Assembly: GCA_040753875.1 (NCBI GenBank)
Contig: JBFMDV010000025.1
Location: forward strand, 1-64,000
Length of the DNA stretch: 64,000 nucleotides
From: Candidatus Zixiibacteriota bacterium
GTDB lineage: Bacteria; Zixibacteria; MSB-5A5; GN15; FEB-12
Direction of reading: 5' to 3'
Positions within the stretch are counted from its first letter, which is position 1. Each line of letters begins with the position of its first letter. Made by a program: the position numbers and the translations under genes. The notes under the pieces are model-generated. The model had not been told where the DNA came from, made no database searches, and worked only from the letters and a program-made list of their open reading frames with translations. Shown piece after piece: positions 25,895-35,136 of this stretch.

Positions 25895-26820
25895 AACTCG
25901 AACGACTACCCGGGAATATCGGTTACCTGGATTTGAGACAATTCGTCGGCGCGGAGTTCGCCGGCCAGACCGCGGTCAATGCGATGGGATTCCTGGCCAA
26001 TACCGATGCCATCATATTCGACCTCCGCCAAAACGGAGGTGGGGACCCATCCATGATCCAGCTGCTGACCAGCTACCTGCTCAAAGAACCGACCCATCTG
26101 AATAGCTTCTACATCCGACAGACCGACTCCATCGCCCAATTCTGGTCTGCTGCCTGGGTGCCAGGGCAGCGGTTGGAGAAGGCCGATGTGTACGTCCTGA
26201 CCAGCAGTTTCACGTTTTCGGGCGCCGAAGAATTCACGTATAATCTCAAGAATCTGAAACGGGCCACGATCATCGGCGAGACCACCGGCGGCGGGGCGCA
26301 CCCGGTTGAGGAGCACTTTTTCCCATCACTTCATTTTGGCGCGCGCATTCCGTTCGGGCGGGCCATCAATCCAATTTCCGGCACTAATTGGGAAGGGACC
26401 GGCGTAAAACCAGACATCGAGATTCCGGCCGATAAGGCCCTCGTAGTCGCCCAGCAGACAGCACTGAAGAAGCTTCTGGAAAAGGCCTCTTCTGAAGATC
26501 AAAAGCGTGAGATGGCCTGGACCCTCGAAGGGCTTGAGGCGTCATTGAATCCCGTGACAATGCTATCAACGGTTCTACAATCCTACACCGGCACATACGG
26601 CGAACGTACGATTACTCTTGAGGAAGGGCGTCTCTACTACCAACGTGAAGGACGTCCGAGATTTCAACTAATGCCGATGGCCAAAGACCTCTTTCAACTT
26701 CACGGGATGGACAACTTCCGACTCAAGATTCTCAGGGACGCATCCGGGACCGTGACCGGGCTTGAGGGGCGTTATGCGGACGGCTTTACGGACCAATCCC
26801 CTAAGGGGCCGAAACCGTAA
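25891..26820 (+). CDS. S41-family peptidase, catalytic part
   Basis: 309 residues if started at GTG 25891, which overlaps the preceding stop. It begins inside the conserved core (KLERLPGNIGYLDLR), then DLRQNGGG (45-52) and the nucleophile loop TSSFTFSGAEEF with S110, followed by GETTGGGAHP, all typical of tail-specific (C-terminal processing) serine peptidases. A C-terminal beta-rich extension (about 225-309) is present, as in interphotoreceptor-retinoid-binding-like S41 proteins of FCB bacteria. Without the N-terminal part it has no signal peptide, so it is probably not translated alone. Role: periplasmic protein or peptide cleavage. Confidence 0.75.
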   Translation: MKLERLPGNIGYLDLRQFVGAEFAGQTAVNAMGFLANTDAIIFDLRQNGGGDPSMIQLLTSYLLKEPTHLNSFYIRQTDSIAQFWSAAWVPGQRLEKADVYVLTSSFTFSGAEEFTYNLKNLKRATIIGETTGGGAHPVEEHFFPSLHFGARIPFGRAINPISGTNWEGTGVKPDIEIPADKALVVAQQTALKKLLEKASSEDQKREMAWTLEGLEASLNPVTMLSTVLQSYTGTYGERTITLEEGRLYYQREGRPRFQLMPMAKDLFQLHGMDNFRLKILRDASGTVTGLEGRYADGFTDQSPKGPKP

Positions 26821-26966
26821 TAACATCGTCGCAGCCTACTATCTGTTTGTCCGGTCGGCAGTTCAATCGCACACCGCCGGCGGGACTTTTTCATTGACTT
26901 TCAGCGTCTACCATCGTTCTGTATTGCAAGGATTAACGCACAACTGCATCATACCAAGACGAGACC

Positions 26967-28019
26967 ATGGCCGGCAAACCAGCAGCCCGATTAGGTGACC
27001 CTACCACACATGGTGGAACTATTGTCGTGGGTGCTCCCACGGTCCTGATAGGCGGAATGCCGGCAGCACGCGTCAATGATATGCACGTGTGTCCTATGGT
27101 GAATCCCGGTGTTCCACCGCCACCGCATGTCGGTGGACCTATTCTCATGGGCGCCATGACGGTCATGATCTGCGGCCAACCGGCCGCTCGGCAAGGAGAT
27201 ATGTGCCAGTGCTCCGGACCGCCGGACAGTATTGCTATGGGGTGCCCCACCGTGCTGATAGGTGACGGCGGCGGTGGCGGCGGGGGAGCCGGCAGTGGCA
27301 GCGGGAAAGCATCGTCGGCCCCCAAGGCCAAGAGCGGCACGGTCGAGGAAGGGCATTTCCTCGATGTTACGTTCGTCGACAAGGCGGGCCTTCCGGTCGG
27401 TGGTGTCGAGTATGTCATCAAGGGGCCTGACGGCACAAGTTCGTCAGGGACTCTGGCCGGGCGTATTCGCAAAGGGGGCGTCGAAAAGGGGAACTACGAA
27501 ATCGCGCTCAAGGGAATCAGTAAGGCCGAGTGGTCAGTGAAGTCGGCCCGAGTAGGCGACAAAGTGCAACTGAAAGCCGAGTGCGCCGGAATTCCCTCCG
27601 GCGAGAAAGCCGTTTTCGACATCTTTGTTAAGGAATCGCGTTTCGCGCACAAGCTGCTGACGTCACTCGAATCGAGCGTGCAGGGGGATAAGATCGAAGC
27701 GGAGTGGGAACTGGTCATCGATGACCAGTTCATCAAGATTCAACAAGAGAAGAAACAGACGGGCGGGTATTCGTCGCCATCGTATTATTTCATCGTGAAA
27801 GCAGCCAACGCGGCGCGACGCTCCGATGTTCTCGAATACAAGGACTGGATAGAGGTGTCATATAAGGACGCCGATGGCAAGCCGCTGGCCAACAAGGAAT
27901 ATCAGGTGTTCCTGCCGAACGGCGAGGTGCGCAAGGGGAAACTCGACGGCAACGGATATGCCAAGATTGAGAACTTGCCCCCCGGACTGGTGCAGGTCAA
28001 AGTAGACCCTCGAAAATAG
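26967..28019 (+). CDS. PAAR-domain spike protein with C-terminal Ig-like carrier modules
   Basis: 350 residues. Residues 1-97 are a PAAR-like domain with the repeated elements ARLGDPTTHGG, VLIGGMPAARVNDMH and QPAARQGDM. A Gly/Ser-rich linker (about 98-118) follows. The rest holds two copies of a small module with D-x-x-G-x-P-x ... P-[DN]-G ... G-x-L ... G and an Ig-like strand region between them. PAAR proteins cap the VgrG trimer of the type VI tail and carry cargo. The last ~80 residues match the C-terminus of the protein at 33011. It is first in the cargo cassette. Confidence 0.85.
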   Translation: MAGKPAARLGDPTTHGGTIVVGAPTVLIGGMPAARVNDMHVCPMVNPGVPPPPHVGGPILMGAMTVMICGQPAARQGDMCQCSGPPDSIAMGCPTVLIGDGGGGGGGAGSGSGKASSAPKAKSGTVEEGHFLDVTFVDKAGLPVGGVEYVIKGPDGTSSSGTLAGRIRKGGVEKGNYEIALKGISKAEWSVKSARVGDKVQLKAECAGIPSGEKAVFDIFVKESRFAHKLLTSLESSVQGDKIEAEWELVIDDQFIKIQQEKKQTGGYSSPSYYFIVKAANAARRSDVLEYKDWIEVSYKDADGKPLANKEYQVFLPNGEVRKGKLDGNGYAKIENLPPGLVQVKVDPRK

Positions 28020-28049
28020 TCTCGCAAGGCGCCACCTTCGAGAAACGCT

Positions 28050-31000
28050 ATGGCCGATCCAACCGAAACCAAAGTAGCCTTTCGCGAACTGCTCGCCACT
28101 TTCAGCCCCGTTTCTCATCGGAAATGGGAAGTCGCGCTCAAGAAAATCAACGTCCACATCCTGGAGATGGAGGACGCGCTGTTTCATCACAACAGCGCCG
28201 TGATGATGCCCGAGAATCCGGAGGGGAAATCATCTGCTGAGGGAGGGGGGGCGGATCAGTCGCAGGCCAAGGTAAGCGGCGTCAAGGCACTGGCGCTGGT
28301 GTTCAAGCAATTCGAGTTCAATCCTAAGCAGAAGATCGTCCTGGCTGGTCACACCGATACGTCCGGCGATGCAAAATACAATTTCGAATTGTCCGAGCTC
28401 CGTGCCCAGAACGTGTTATACCTGCTTATTGGCGAGCGGACCGAATGGGCCAAGGTATGCCACAAAAAGCAGAAGGTTGAAGACCACCAGCAGATATTGA
28501 AATGGACGTTTAAGACCCGCAAATGGCCGTGCAACCCGGGCGCGGTTGACAACTCCTGGGACACCGACACGGAGAAGGCGCTGTCCAATTTCGTGCAATA
28601 CTACAACACCGAATTCGCCGACAAGAAAGGAACACCCCGGCTGGCCGATGACACCGTGAAGAAGGTCAAATCCGACGGACAGAAGCGCTGGCCGGTGGAA
28701 CTGTGGGAAGCCGCCTACGATCTGTACAACGACGATCTGTGCGGCGTGCTGCAGGACAGCCCGGAGCAGTTGGACAAACGGCGCAAGGAGACGATCTTCT
28801 TTGTCGAGGATTCAAAACCGTACGTGGCGTGCGGGGAGTCGTTCCCCATCAAAGACAAAGAAAAATCCAACTATCGCTCGCAGGCCAATCGCCGGGTTGA
28901 GATCCTGTTTTTCGATGCCGACGAAGCGCCGGTCCTTAACTGCCCCAAAGACATTAGTGCGGTCCACAAAGAGAAGGATTGCCCGCTTTATCACGGTTAT
29001 CATTTTATCCCGTTGTATATCGATCCAAGCGACCTGTATGCCGTAATGTACCATCTCAGTTTCAAATTCTACGACCGGATTGCGAACAAGCTGCGCGACG
29101 TTCCCGATGGGCTGACCATCGTCGCGATCGAGAACGGCACCGAGGAGATCCCGTGTGCGCGCGAGACAATCACAAAAGGGGAGTCAGTGGTATACGCGCT
29201 CAAACTGCAGTTCAAAACGCCGCTCAACGACCCGAATCGCAAAACGATACACTTCGAGTTCCGTACGGACAAGCAATGGGTCTTTACGGAAAATGCAGGG
29301 GCTTCGCCGAAACTGGTTACTGAAGACCCGACAAAAATCACAAAGCTCTCTTTTGAAACGCGACTGAAATACTACGACCTGCCGATACACTGGTCGTCAC
29401 AGAACTACTGGACCCGGTTCGACGGCAACATGGCGACCGGCGAGCGGTTCGAGAAAGTGTTGAAGACCGACAAGAAGCTCAAGCCGTTCGGCACCAATGT
29501 CACCGCGCCCGACAAGCCGCTTCTTTTTTCGCTCGACGATATCGTGCTGGTAAATGGCGCCGGCAGTCAGATTTTATCGGACCGGGACAATACAGGCGCT
29601 GCAAAAGACCTCTCCGAACATTCACGGCTTTCCATGATTCATCCGGATGCAGCCGACAAATTCAAGCTGAAGGTGTTCAAGCCACGAGCCAACGCGGTCT
29701 ATTGGAGCGATGTACCGTTTGCACAGAACCTCCTTACGGATACGCCGCCTCTCGCCTCACTGGTCGTGTTCTGCAACGGCTTCTATTTTGTCTCCGGGAA
29801 ACGGACGACTGTGGATGCAACGTTCGACGCCACCAAGCACGTGCTGGGGGCCCGGGCGGCTATGCTGAACGATGCTGCCGCCGGTCTGGCTAAAGAGTTC
29901 CTTGGCTCTGGCGGCAGCGCGGATATCACCAATGATTATGTTGCCAAAGACTGCGGCCATTTCGACCTTGTCTACATGCATGGTCTGGCGGTCGATAGCA
30001 ATAAGATCATCAGCGGGCTGCTTCTTTATTGGAACTGCCGTTTCAATGTGGACGTTGCGGCCGGCGGCCTGGCGGCGGACAAGACCAATTTCGAACAAAA
30101 GGGGATGGAGAATGCGATGGTGCGTCACACGGTCAAGGACTACCAGCTGGAGAAACTGGCCGGACCGCTGGACATGATCGTCAAGATCGGCGCATTATTC
30201 GAAGCCAAGCTGGACACGGTTGTCGGGGCGACACCGGTGACCCGCGGAGGTGCTCACAAGTGCATAGTCAGGCTGGTCAGTGACGCACAGGGAAGTTCCA
30301 TGTCCATCAACACGGCCAAGTTTCGCCACAGCGGCTACGACGATGAAGCCAAACCATACGGAAGCGCACCCGGCGACCCGGATGATCCCCTCAACAATGT
30401 CGCCGATTATGACGGCAGCAAAACCAAGCGGCTGACTGTCGCCCATGAACTCGGGCACGCCTCGGGTCGCGACGATGAATATGTCGGGCGTTTGTCCGGC
30501 TTTCCCGGTCTGCCGGAGTACAGCCAGTATTATCCCGGCATGCCGTACTCAATCGATGAGTTGTCGCTCATGACCGGCAACCACGCGCTGCGCATGCGTC
30601 ACTTCTGGGGTTTCGTCAACTGGCTGCATGATGAAGGAAAACCGGGGAAAACGCTGGTGCAGTTCTTGAACGGTACGACCTTCAAACTGATACACAAGGA
30701 CCTGGCGTTCGACCTGACGAACAGCAAATATCGCAACATATACAAACCGGCGTTCAGCGCGCTCCCACATAACTTCGGCGGCTCCGCGACCAACGATCTG
30801 CTCCTGTACAAATTGGGCGACGACGAATTCGCCCGGCTGCTGACCGCCGGCCAGACCTATCGGGGGCTTCTGGTCGTTCGCACGAACGTGTGCGCAAAAT
30901 TCGTCGACGGCGACGCGGTCGATCCGGCCAAGAAATGGTCGGCGGCGAGGAGGCGCCAGTGGCTGGGAGCGCTGGAACAAGATCTGCAGATTATGCTGGA

Positions 31001-31331
31001 CAAGAAATATCGTCTCGAATGCACCAATGCGGCCAATGATTTCGCCAACGTGCATGTTCGATTTATGCCGCATTACGTTGTGACCGGGGGCGCTGCACCG
31101 GCCGGGACACATTTTACGGTGACCGTTACGCGGGATGGCTCCACAAATTTTGCGCCGGCAGGGAACGCGATCACGGTCGGAAGCAATGTTGATAACAAGA
31201 AGATCATTTGTTATTTTTTTGGAAAGACGTCCGGAACGGCCGATCTCACCTCCGCCGACCTGTCGCCGCTGGTTGACTGGATCAAACAACCGGCGGTTGC
31301 AAACGGACCGTTCGTCTTTCGAAATCAGTGA
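28050..31331 (+). CDS. OmpA-like / metzincin-like protein, putative secreted effector
   Basis: 1093 residues, no signal peptide. The N-terminal third has an OmpA-type peptidoglycan-binding fold (LAGHTDTSG ... LSELRAQNV, closing with NRRVEILFFD at about residue 285), interrupted by about 130 residues that include a peptidoglycan_binding_1-like helix pair (DTDTEKALSNFVQYYN). The C-terminal third has a zinc site HELGHASGRDDE (H799, E800, H803, candidate third ligand D809) and a Met-turn-like LMTG (M841), a metzincin-like arrangement. A protein that binds cell wall and cleaves protein is a sensible type VI cargo. It lies between PAAR and a beta-propeller gene, which it overlaps by four bases. Confidence 0.65.
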   Translation: MADPTETKVAFRELLATFSPVSHRKWEVALKKINVHILEMEDALFHHNSAVMMPENPEGKSSAEGGGADQSQAKVSGVKALALVFKQFEFNPKQKIVLAGHTDTSGDAKYNFELSELRAQNVLYLLIGERTEWAKVCHKKQKVEDHQQILKWTFKTRKWPCNPGAVDNSWDTDTEKALSNFVQYYNTEFADKKGTPRLADDTVKKVKSDGQKRWPVELWEAAYDLYNDDLCGVLQDSPEQLDKRRKETIFFVEDSKPYVACGESFPIKDKEKSNYRSQANRRVEILFFDADEAPVLNCPKDISAVHKEKDCPLYHGYHFIPLYIDPSDLYAVMYHLSFKFYDRIANKLRDVPDGLTIVAIENGTEEIPCARETITKGESVVYALKLQFKTPLNDPNRKTIHFEFRTDKQWVFTENAGASPKLVTEDPTKITKLSFETRLKYYDLPIHWSSQNYWTRFDGNMATGERFEKVLKTDKKLKPFGTNVTAPDKPLLFSLDDIVLVNGAGSQILSDRDNTGAAKDLSEHSRLSMIHPDAADKFKLKVFKPRANAVYWSDVPFAQNLLTDTPPLASLVVFCNGFYFVSGKRTTVDATFDATKHVLGARAAMLNDAAAGLAKEFLGSGGSADITNDYVAKDCGHFDLVYMHGLAVDSNKIISGLLLYWNCRFNVDVAAGGLAADKTNFEQKGMENAMVRHTVKDYQLEKLAGPLDMIVKIGALFEAKLDTVVGATPVTRGGAHKCIVRLVSDAQGSSMSINTAKFRHSGYDDEAKPYGSAPGDPDDPLNNVADYDGSKTKRLTVAHELGHASGRDDEYVGRLSGFPGLPEYSQYYPGMPYSIDELSLMTGNHALRMRHFWGFVNWLHDEGKPGKTLVQFLNGTTFKLIHKDLAFDLTNSKYRNIYKPAFSALPHNFGGSATNDLLLYKLGDDEFARLLTAGQTYRGLLVVRTNVCAKFVDGDAVDPAKKWSAARRRQWLGALEQDLQIMLDKKYRLECTNAANDFANVHVRFMPHYVVTGGAAPAGTHFTVTVTRDGSTNFAPAGNAITVGSNVDNKKIICYFFGKTSGTADLTSADLSPLVDWIKQPAVANGPFVFRNQ

Positions 31332-32551
31332 GCCACGGGCGTTATATGCGTACGAACATTCTGCGGCCATACGCGCTTTGGTTCACCGCAACCGCGTTGC
31401 TTCTTGGCGACACACCTGCAGCCATCGGGGCGGGGCGCCGAGGGCCAACCGAAGGAGCGAAGATGGAACAACCGACATATGCCACATATTGGGGCGGCTT
31501 CCGCCGAGCCTCCAGCTTATCTCATGCCGCCGCCCGCACAGGTGAACTCGCCTGGAAGCAGCCTCTTCCGGCTGCTGCAGCCGGACAGGTAAGACACCTG
31601 TTCATGTGGGATCAAAGCCTGGTCGTAGACGCGCCGTCGGAACTGCTGACATACTCGCTCGATGGCAAAATGGTCCTGCAGAAGTCCAAGGCATACGGCT
31701 CTTCACCGGTGGGCCGTGATGCTATCCTATACTACCAGGACCTCAACAATCGGCTGACGGCGATCAATCAGCGCGGCGAGACGTCGTTGACCAACGCCTA
31801 TATCCCGGAATCGATGAGCAATGAGTTCCCGGTTACTCTGCTGGTCCCCCGCACTGATGATTTTGTGGCGGTCGTTCAATACCTCGGCGGGCCACACGGC
31901 CCGGCGCCACAGGTTTATGCCGAGGGGGTGAAATACGGCGACCGCGTCTCGATCTGGGAACATGAATTCGACGGCACCCAGGCACTGACCCCGCTCTTTA
32001 TTCCTGAGATCGGGCAACTCGTGGTGTTTCCTGCTGATATCGTCCGGATAGATGCTCTGACCGGCAAACTAATAAGCCGCGTGCCTGTACCGGTTGAGAA
32101 TCCGGTGACCGCCAGCGCTGATGCTGCCGGCCGACTCTACGTCACGGGATCTGTGAAAGGGCAGCCGATGATGATTGCGCTCGACCTCGAAGGCAAGGAA
32201 CTCTGGCGGTGGGGCCTCCCTCTCTCGTTCGCTCGATGGAACGACACACAGCCGACGATCGTGGGCGATGACGCCACTGTCCTGGCGGTCACTTCAAACA
32301 GTATCTTTATCCGTAAGAATGAAAGCTTCACCTTGCTGTTCGAATCGAAGGATGCACCTGCTCGCTTTGCGGCCCGACTGGCCGACAGTTCGCTCTTGGT
32401 CTGTGCAGGAGCTTCGCTCTACCATATTGCCGCGTCGGGCGAAATCGTATACCAGTTCGATACCCAGGACATCATTACCGCGGCGCCTGTCGTGGCATCC
32501 AATGGAACGGTGTTCATCGCCACCCGAACCGAACTGCTGAGCATTCGTTGA
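31328..32551 (+). CDS. Exported beta-propeller protein (PQQ/WD-like repeats)
   Basis: 407 residues from a GTG overlapping the preceding stop; the in-frame ATG at 31346 gives a clean signal peptide (MRTNILRPYALWF ... IGAG) and may be the true start. The rest shows six or seven repeats of about 45 residues with endings such as LYYQDLNNRLTAIN, GRLYVTGSVKGQPMMIALDLEGKELWRW and GTVFIATRTELLSIR, the pattern of PQQ-dehydrogenase-like propellers. No enzyme site is visible. In this context it could be an immunity or binding protein in the periplasm, matched to the protein before it. Confidence 0.65.
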   Translation: MSHGRYMRTNILRPYALWFTATALLLGDTPAAIGAGRRGPTEGAKMEQPTYATYWGGFRRASSLSHAAARTGELAWKQPLPAAAAGQVRHLFMWDQSLVVDAPSELLTYSLDGKMVLQKSKAYGSSPVGRDAILYYQDLNNRLTAINQRGETSLTNAYIPESMSNEFPVTLLVPRTDDFVAVVQYLGGPHGPAPQVYAEGVKYGDRVSIWEHEFDGTQALTPLFIPEIGQLVVFPADIVRIDALTGKLISRVPVPVENPVTASADAAGRLYVTGSVKGQPMMIALDLEGKELWRWGLPLSFARWNDTQPTIVGDDATVLAVTSNSIFIRKNESFTLLFESKDAPARFAARLADSSLLVCAGASLYHIAASGEIVYQFDTQDIITAAPVVASNGTVFIATRTELLSIR

Positions 32552-32562
32552 CGCGGTGAGTT

Positions 32563-32994
32563 ATGAAAACAGTCCCCTATTCGTTCAGTCTCGCCCTCCC
32601 CGACGGTTGGGAGGACCGCACAATATACAGTTTCGTCGGTCCGGATGACGGCGACCTTCAACATATCATCACCCTCACTATCGATGACTCCCCCGTGTCC
32701 GATGCGGTGGCCGAGTTCGCCCGCGATCGGATCGCGGCCACGATGGCATCGCTGCAGGCTGCGGAGAAGGTCAAAGATGATGCGATACAGCTCCCTGGCG
32801 GTCGTGAGGCATGGGAATTGGTCTACAAATGGGTTCCTGCCGACAATACACCCCGCTTTGGCAAATGCCTGTATCTGCTTATCGATGGAGTCGGCTATGT
32901 TTTCACAGGAACGTTCACCAAAAAGACGATCAAGACCATCGCCCTGGAAATGGATCAGATGGCCGCTGCCTTGACACCGCCGCCAAAGAAGTAA
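32563..32994 (+). CDS. DcrB/Eag-type (DUF1795) chaperone
   Basis: 143 residues, no signal peptide, with the strand-rich DUF1795 pattern: LALPDGWEDRTIYSFVGP at the start, a central helix AVAEFARDRIAATMASLQ, and a C-terminal YVFTGTFTKKTIKTIALEMDQM. Proteins of this fold include Eag chaperones, which hold the N-terminal membrane segments of type VI effectors before loading on VgrG/PAAR. Size and context between cargo candidates fit well. Its client should be one of the neighbours, yet none has an obvious N-terminal membrane helix pair. It is the fourth gene of the cassette. Confidence 0.7.
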   Translation: MKTVPYSFSLALPDGWEDRTIYSFVGPDDGDLQHIITLTIDDSPVSDAVAEFARDRIAATMASLQAAEKVKDDAIQLPGGREAWELVYKWVPADNTPRFGKCLYLLIDGVGYVFTGTFTKKTIKTIALEMDQMAAALTPPPKK

Positions 32995-33010
32995 GAGAAC
33001 TATCACTGTT

Positions 33011-33904
33011 ATGGGCCTCAAATTCGATAAATCGACCGACACCGCGCACAAGGTCAAACTGGAATCGCAGTTAGTCGATGCAAGCTGGCTCGGCGGCGTG
33101 GCGTATGCAGGGCAGAAGGCCGCATTTCGTGTCCAGACCGCGTTTGTCGGCAGCGGCGCATCCATTCAAATGACCGGCAAATCCGAGAAAGGCAAGAAAC
33201 TCGGCAAGGTCAAAGACACAATTGTAAGCAATTCCTACATCGGTTCATTTGATATCCCGGCCGACCTTGAGCCCGGCGACAAAGTGTATTTCGAAGTCGA
33301 GTTGTCTAAGCATGGACTCAAGGGTGAATCTGACCTCATCCCGGTCCGCCCCTGTGTAACGATCACCAACATGAAATGGAGCGCCAACGAGGCACGACGC
33401 GGAGACGTTCTGACGCTATCTGCGGATATTCGCGGCGTTGTCGATGACACCGAGGCAAAAGTCACCGTATACGAGTACGATCGCGACAGCATTCACGACA
33501 AGATCGCCGAGTTGAAAGGGGTAGTGAAAAGCCACCAGCTTAGGCTTGACTGGGCGTATCAGTATTTTGAGGATACCGATGAGATTCCGACCGAACAAGA
33601 GCTACAGAAGTACGGCCGAGGCTATAACCCACCTGAGTATTTCTTTACAATTACGGTGGGGGACGAAGAGTTCGGAAAGAAACAGGAATCAGGTTTGCTC
33701 GAATTCAAGGACTTTCTGGAAATCCGACTGGTTGACAAGGACGGCAAGCCAAAAAAGGACGAACCATTCACGGTGACGCTTCCCGACGGTACGACTAAGG
33801 ACGGCCAGTTGGACGCCAGAGGGTACGCGCGTCTCGATGATGTTCCGCCTGGCCGGTGCACGATCAAGTTCAAGAACGTCAAGGGAGTGCAGCAGATCGG
33901 ATGA
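33011..33904 (+). CDS. Ig-like carrier protein related to the PAAR C-terminus
   Basis: 297 residues, no signal peptide. It seems to hold two Ig-like strand domains (about 10-115 and 118-215; the second begins ARRGDVLTLSADI) and a final module with EFKDFLEIRLVDKDGKP and LPDGTTKDGQLDARGYARL. This last part aligns by eye with the C-terminal ~80 residues of the PAAR protein at 26967, including the preceding aromatic Y-x-x-P-x-Y-F motif. I infer an adaptor or carrier that shares a docking module with the spike. It overlaps the next gene by four bases, so the two are probably partners. Confidence 0.55.
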   Translation: MGLKFDKSTDTAHKVKLESQLVDASWLGGVAYAGQKAAFRVQTAFVGSGASIQMTGKSEKGKKLGKVKDTIVSNSYIGSFDIPADLEPGDKVYFEVELSKHGLKGESDLIPVRPCVTITNMKWSANEARRGDVLTLSADIRGVVDDTEAKVTVYEYDRDSIHDKIAELKGVVKSHQLRLDWAYQYFEDTDEIPTEQELQKYGRGYNPPEYFFTITVGDEEFGKKQESGLLEFKDFLEIRLVDKDGKPKKDEPFTVTLPDGTTKDGQLDARGYARLDDVPPGRCTIKFKNVKGVQQIG

Positions 33905-35085
33905 GCGGCGGCGACTCGATCACTACCGGTGCACCAGCGTTATTACTGGACGCATACGAAGAGCGGCACACCGTGTACGCTCAGGGATGTGATTTTCATG
34001 AGAGCGATGTTCGTGCCCGTGGCGGCAACTACGACCGATGGGCTTCCACTCTCGAAGCCAACCCGACGAACGCGACCTACCAGAGCATCCGTGCCGAGAT
34101 TCAGACCGCAACCGCGACTCCACTGCCGGATGCAGCGGACGAACCGTACATTCGATGGCTGATCAGGCAGTTCCGAGATGCCATGGGGACGCTGTTTCAT
34201 GATTACCTTCGGGAACACCTCCGCGATGTGCCCGGCAACGAGTCCAACGAGTATATCGTCAATTCGGAGACATCATCGGAATACACCAACGACGTCCAGC
34301 GCGTCCATTTCACGATCGAGATCGTGTACTCAAAGCAGGCCCTTAAACAGGCCCTCGAGCGCGAGGATACACAGGTTATCTATGGCGGTCACTCCCGCTA
34401 CGGACGAGGGAGCGCCTTTCATCAATACAGTGGCGCCGTCCCGGTCACGGGCGAGCACTGGGAATGCGGTACCGGGCCGGACAACGGCATCTATCGGCTC
34501 GCGTACCCGTTTGTGCCGGTCTCATTCCACGATATTGAAACGCATCAATATGAGTGCTACCCCGTCGCGGTTGAGGATGGCCTTCCGGCGACGAGAGATC
34601 GGCATCCTGATGCTCGACGGTCGCTTTCCCGCGTATCCCTTCCAGGTGATGCCGTCGGGTATGTCGCGCCATACTACGAGTCTCCGAGTCAACAGTACTA
34701 CGGATGCCGCATACTCGGAGAACAGCACGTGCTCATGTACGCCAACTGGACCGAAAGCCTGGGCGCCCCCTACGATATCGGCGCAACTGATATGCGCTGC
34801 CGGTGCTTCTGTCACTTCGGATGCAGCTCCCGTCTCCACTTCCGGGAGATTGTACGCGGGGCCGGATATAAGAACTGGGGACGCGACAATCCGCCGACTA
34901 CGCGATTCGCCTATTTCACGACTGCCGAAGCCTACCCCATGGAGACCACGGCTTATTGGATGCACCGATGGCTGACCTACAACCGTCAGAATAACCATCA
35001 GTCCTGGTGGAACAGCCTGGAATCTGCCAAGCGAACGGCCAATCGTGATTTGGCGGGAAGGCGATATGGGTATCGAGTTTATTGA
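33901..35085 (+). CDS. Unknown cargo candidate with caspase-like His and Cys motifs
   Basis: 394 residues from the ATG that overlaps the previous stop (ATGA). No signal peptide, no membrane helix. Two segments recall the clan CD (caspase-like) core: a strand then Gly-His in TQVIYGGHSRYGRG (H164), and a strand then Cys in RCRCFCHFGCSS (C308), separated by about 140 residues and followed by a helical end. No known family can be named with confidence. Given its coupling to the Ig-like carrier and its place in a type VI cassette, a toxic effector is likely. A lipoprotein gene follows, the usual place for an immunity protein. Confidence 0.5.
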   Translation: MSGGDSITTGAPALLLDAYEERHTVYAQGCDFHESDVRARGGNYDRWASTLEANPTNATYQSIRAEIQTATATPLPDAADEPYIRWLIRQFRDAMGTLFHDYLREHLRDVPGNESNEYIVNSETSSEYTNDVQRVHFTIEIVYSKQALKQALEREDTQVIYGGHSRYGRGSAFHQYSGAVPVTGEHWECGTGPDNGIYRLAYPFVPVSFHDIETHQYECYPVAVEDGLPATRDRHPDARRSLSRVSLPGDAVGYVAPYYESPSQQYYGCRILGEQHVLMYANWTESLGAPYDIGATDMRCRCFCHFGCSSRLHFREIVRGAGYKNWGRDNPPTTRFAYFTTAEAYPMETTAYWMHRWLTYNRQNNHQSWWNSLESAKRTANRDLAGRRYGYRVY

Positions 35086-35136
35086 CTTCACTCAGCCCGC
35101 CGACATGCATCGACCTGACTAGGATTTGATTTTATT

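Noticed and set aside
26894-26922. Possible promoter before the PAAR gene
   Set aside because: TTGACT is present at 26894-26899 but no acceptable -10 hexamer follows at 16-18 bases, so I could not support it.
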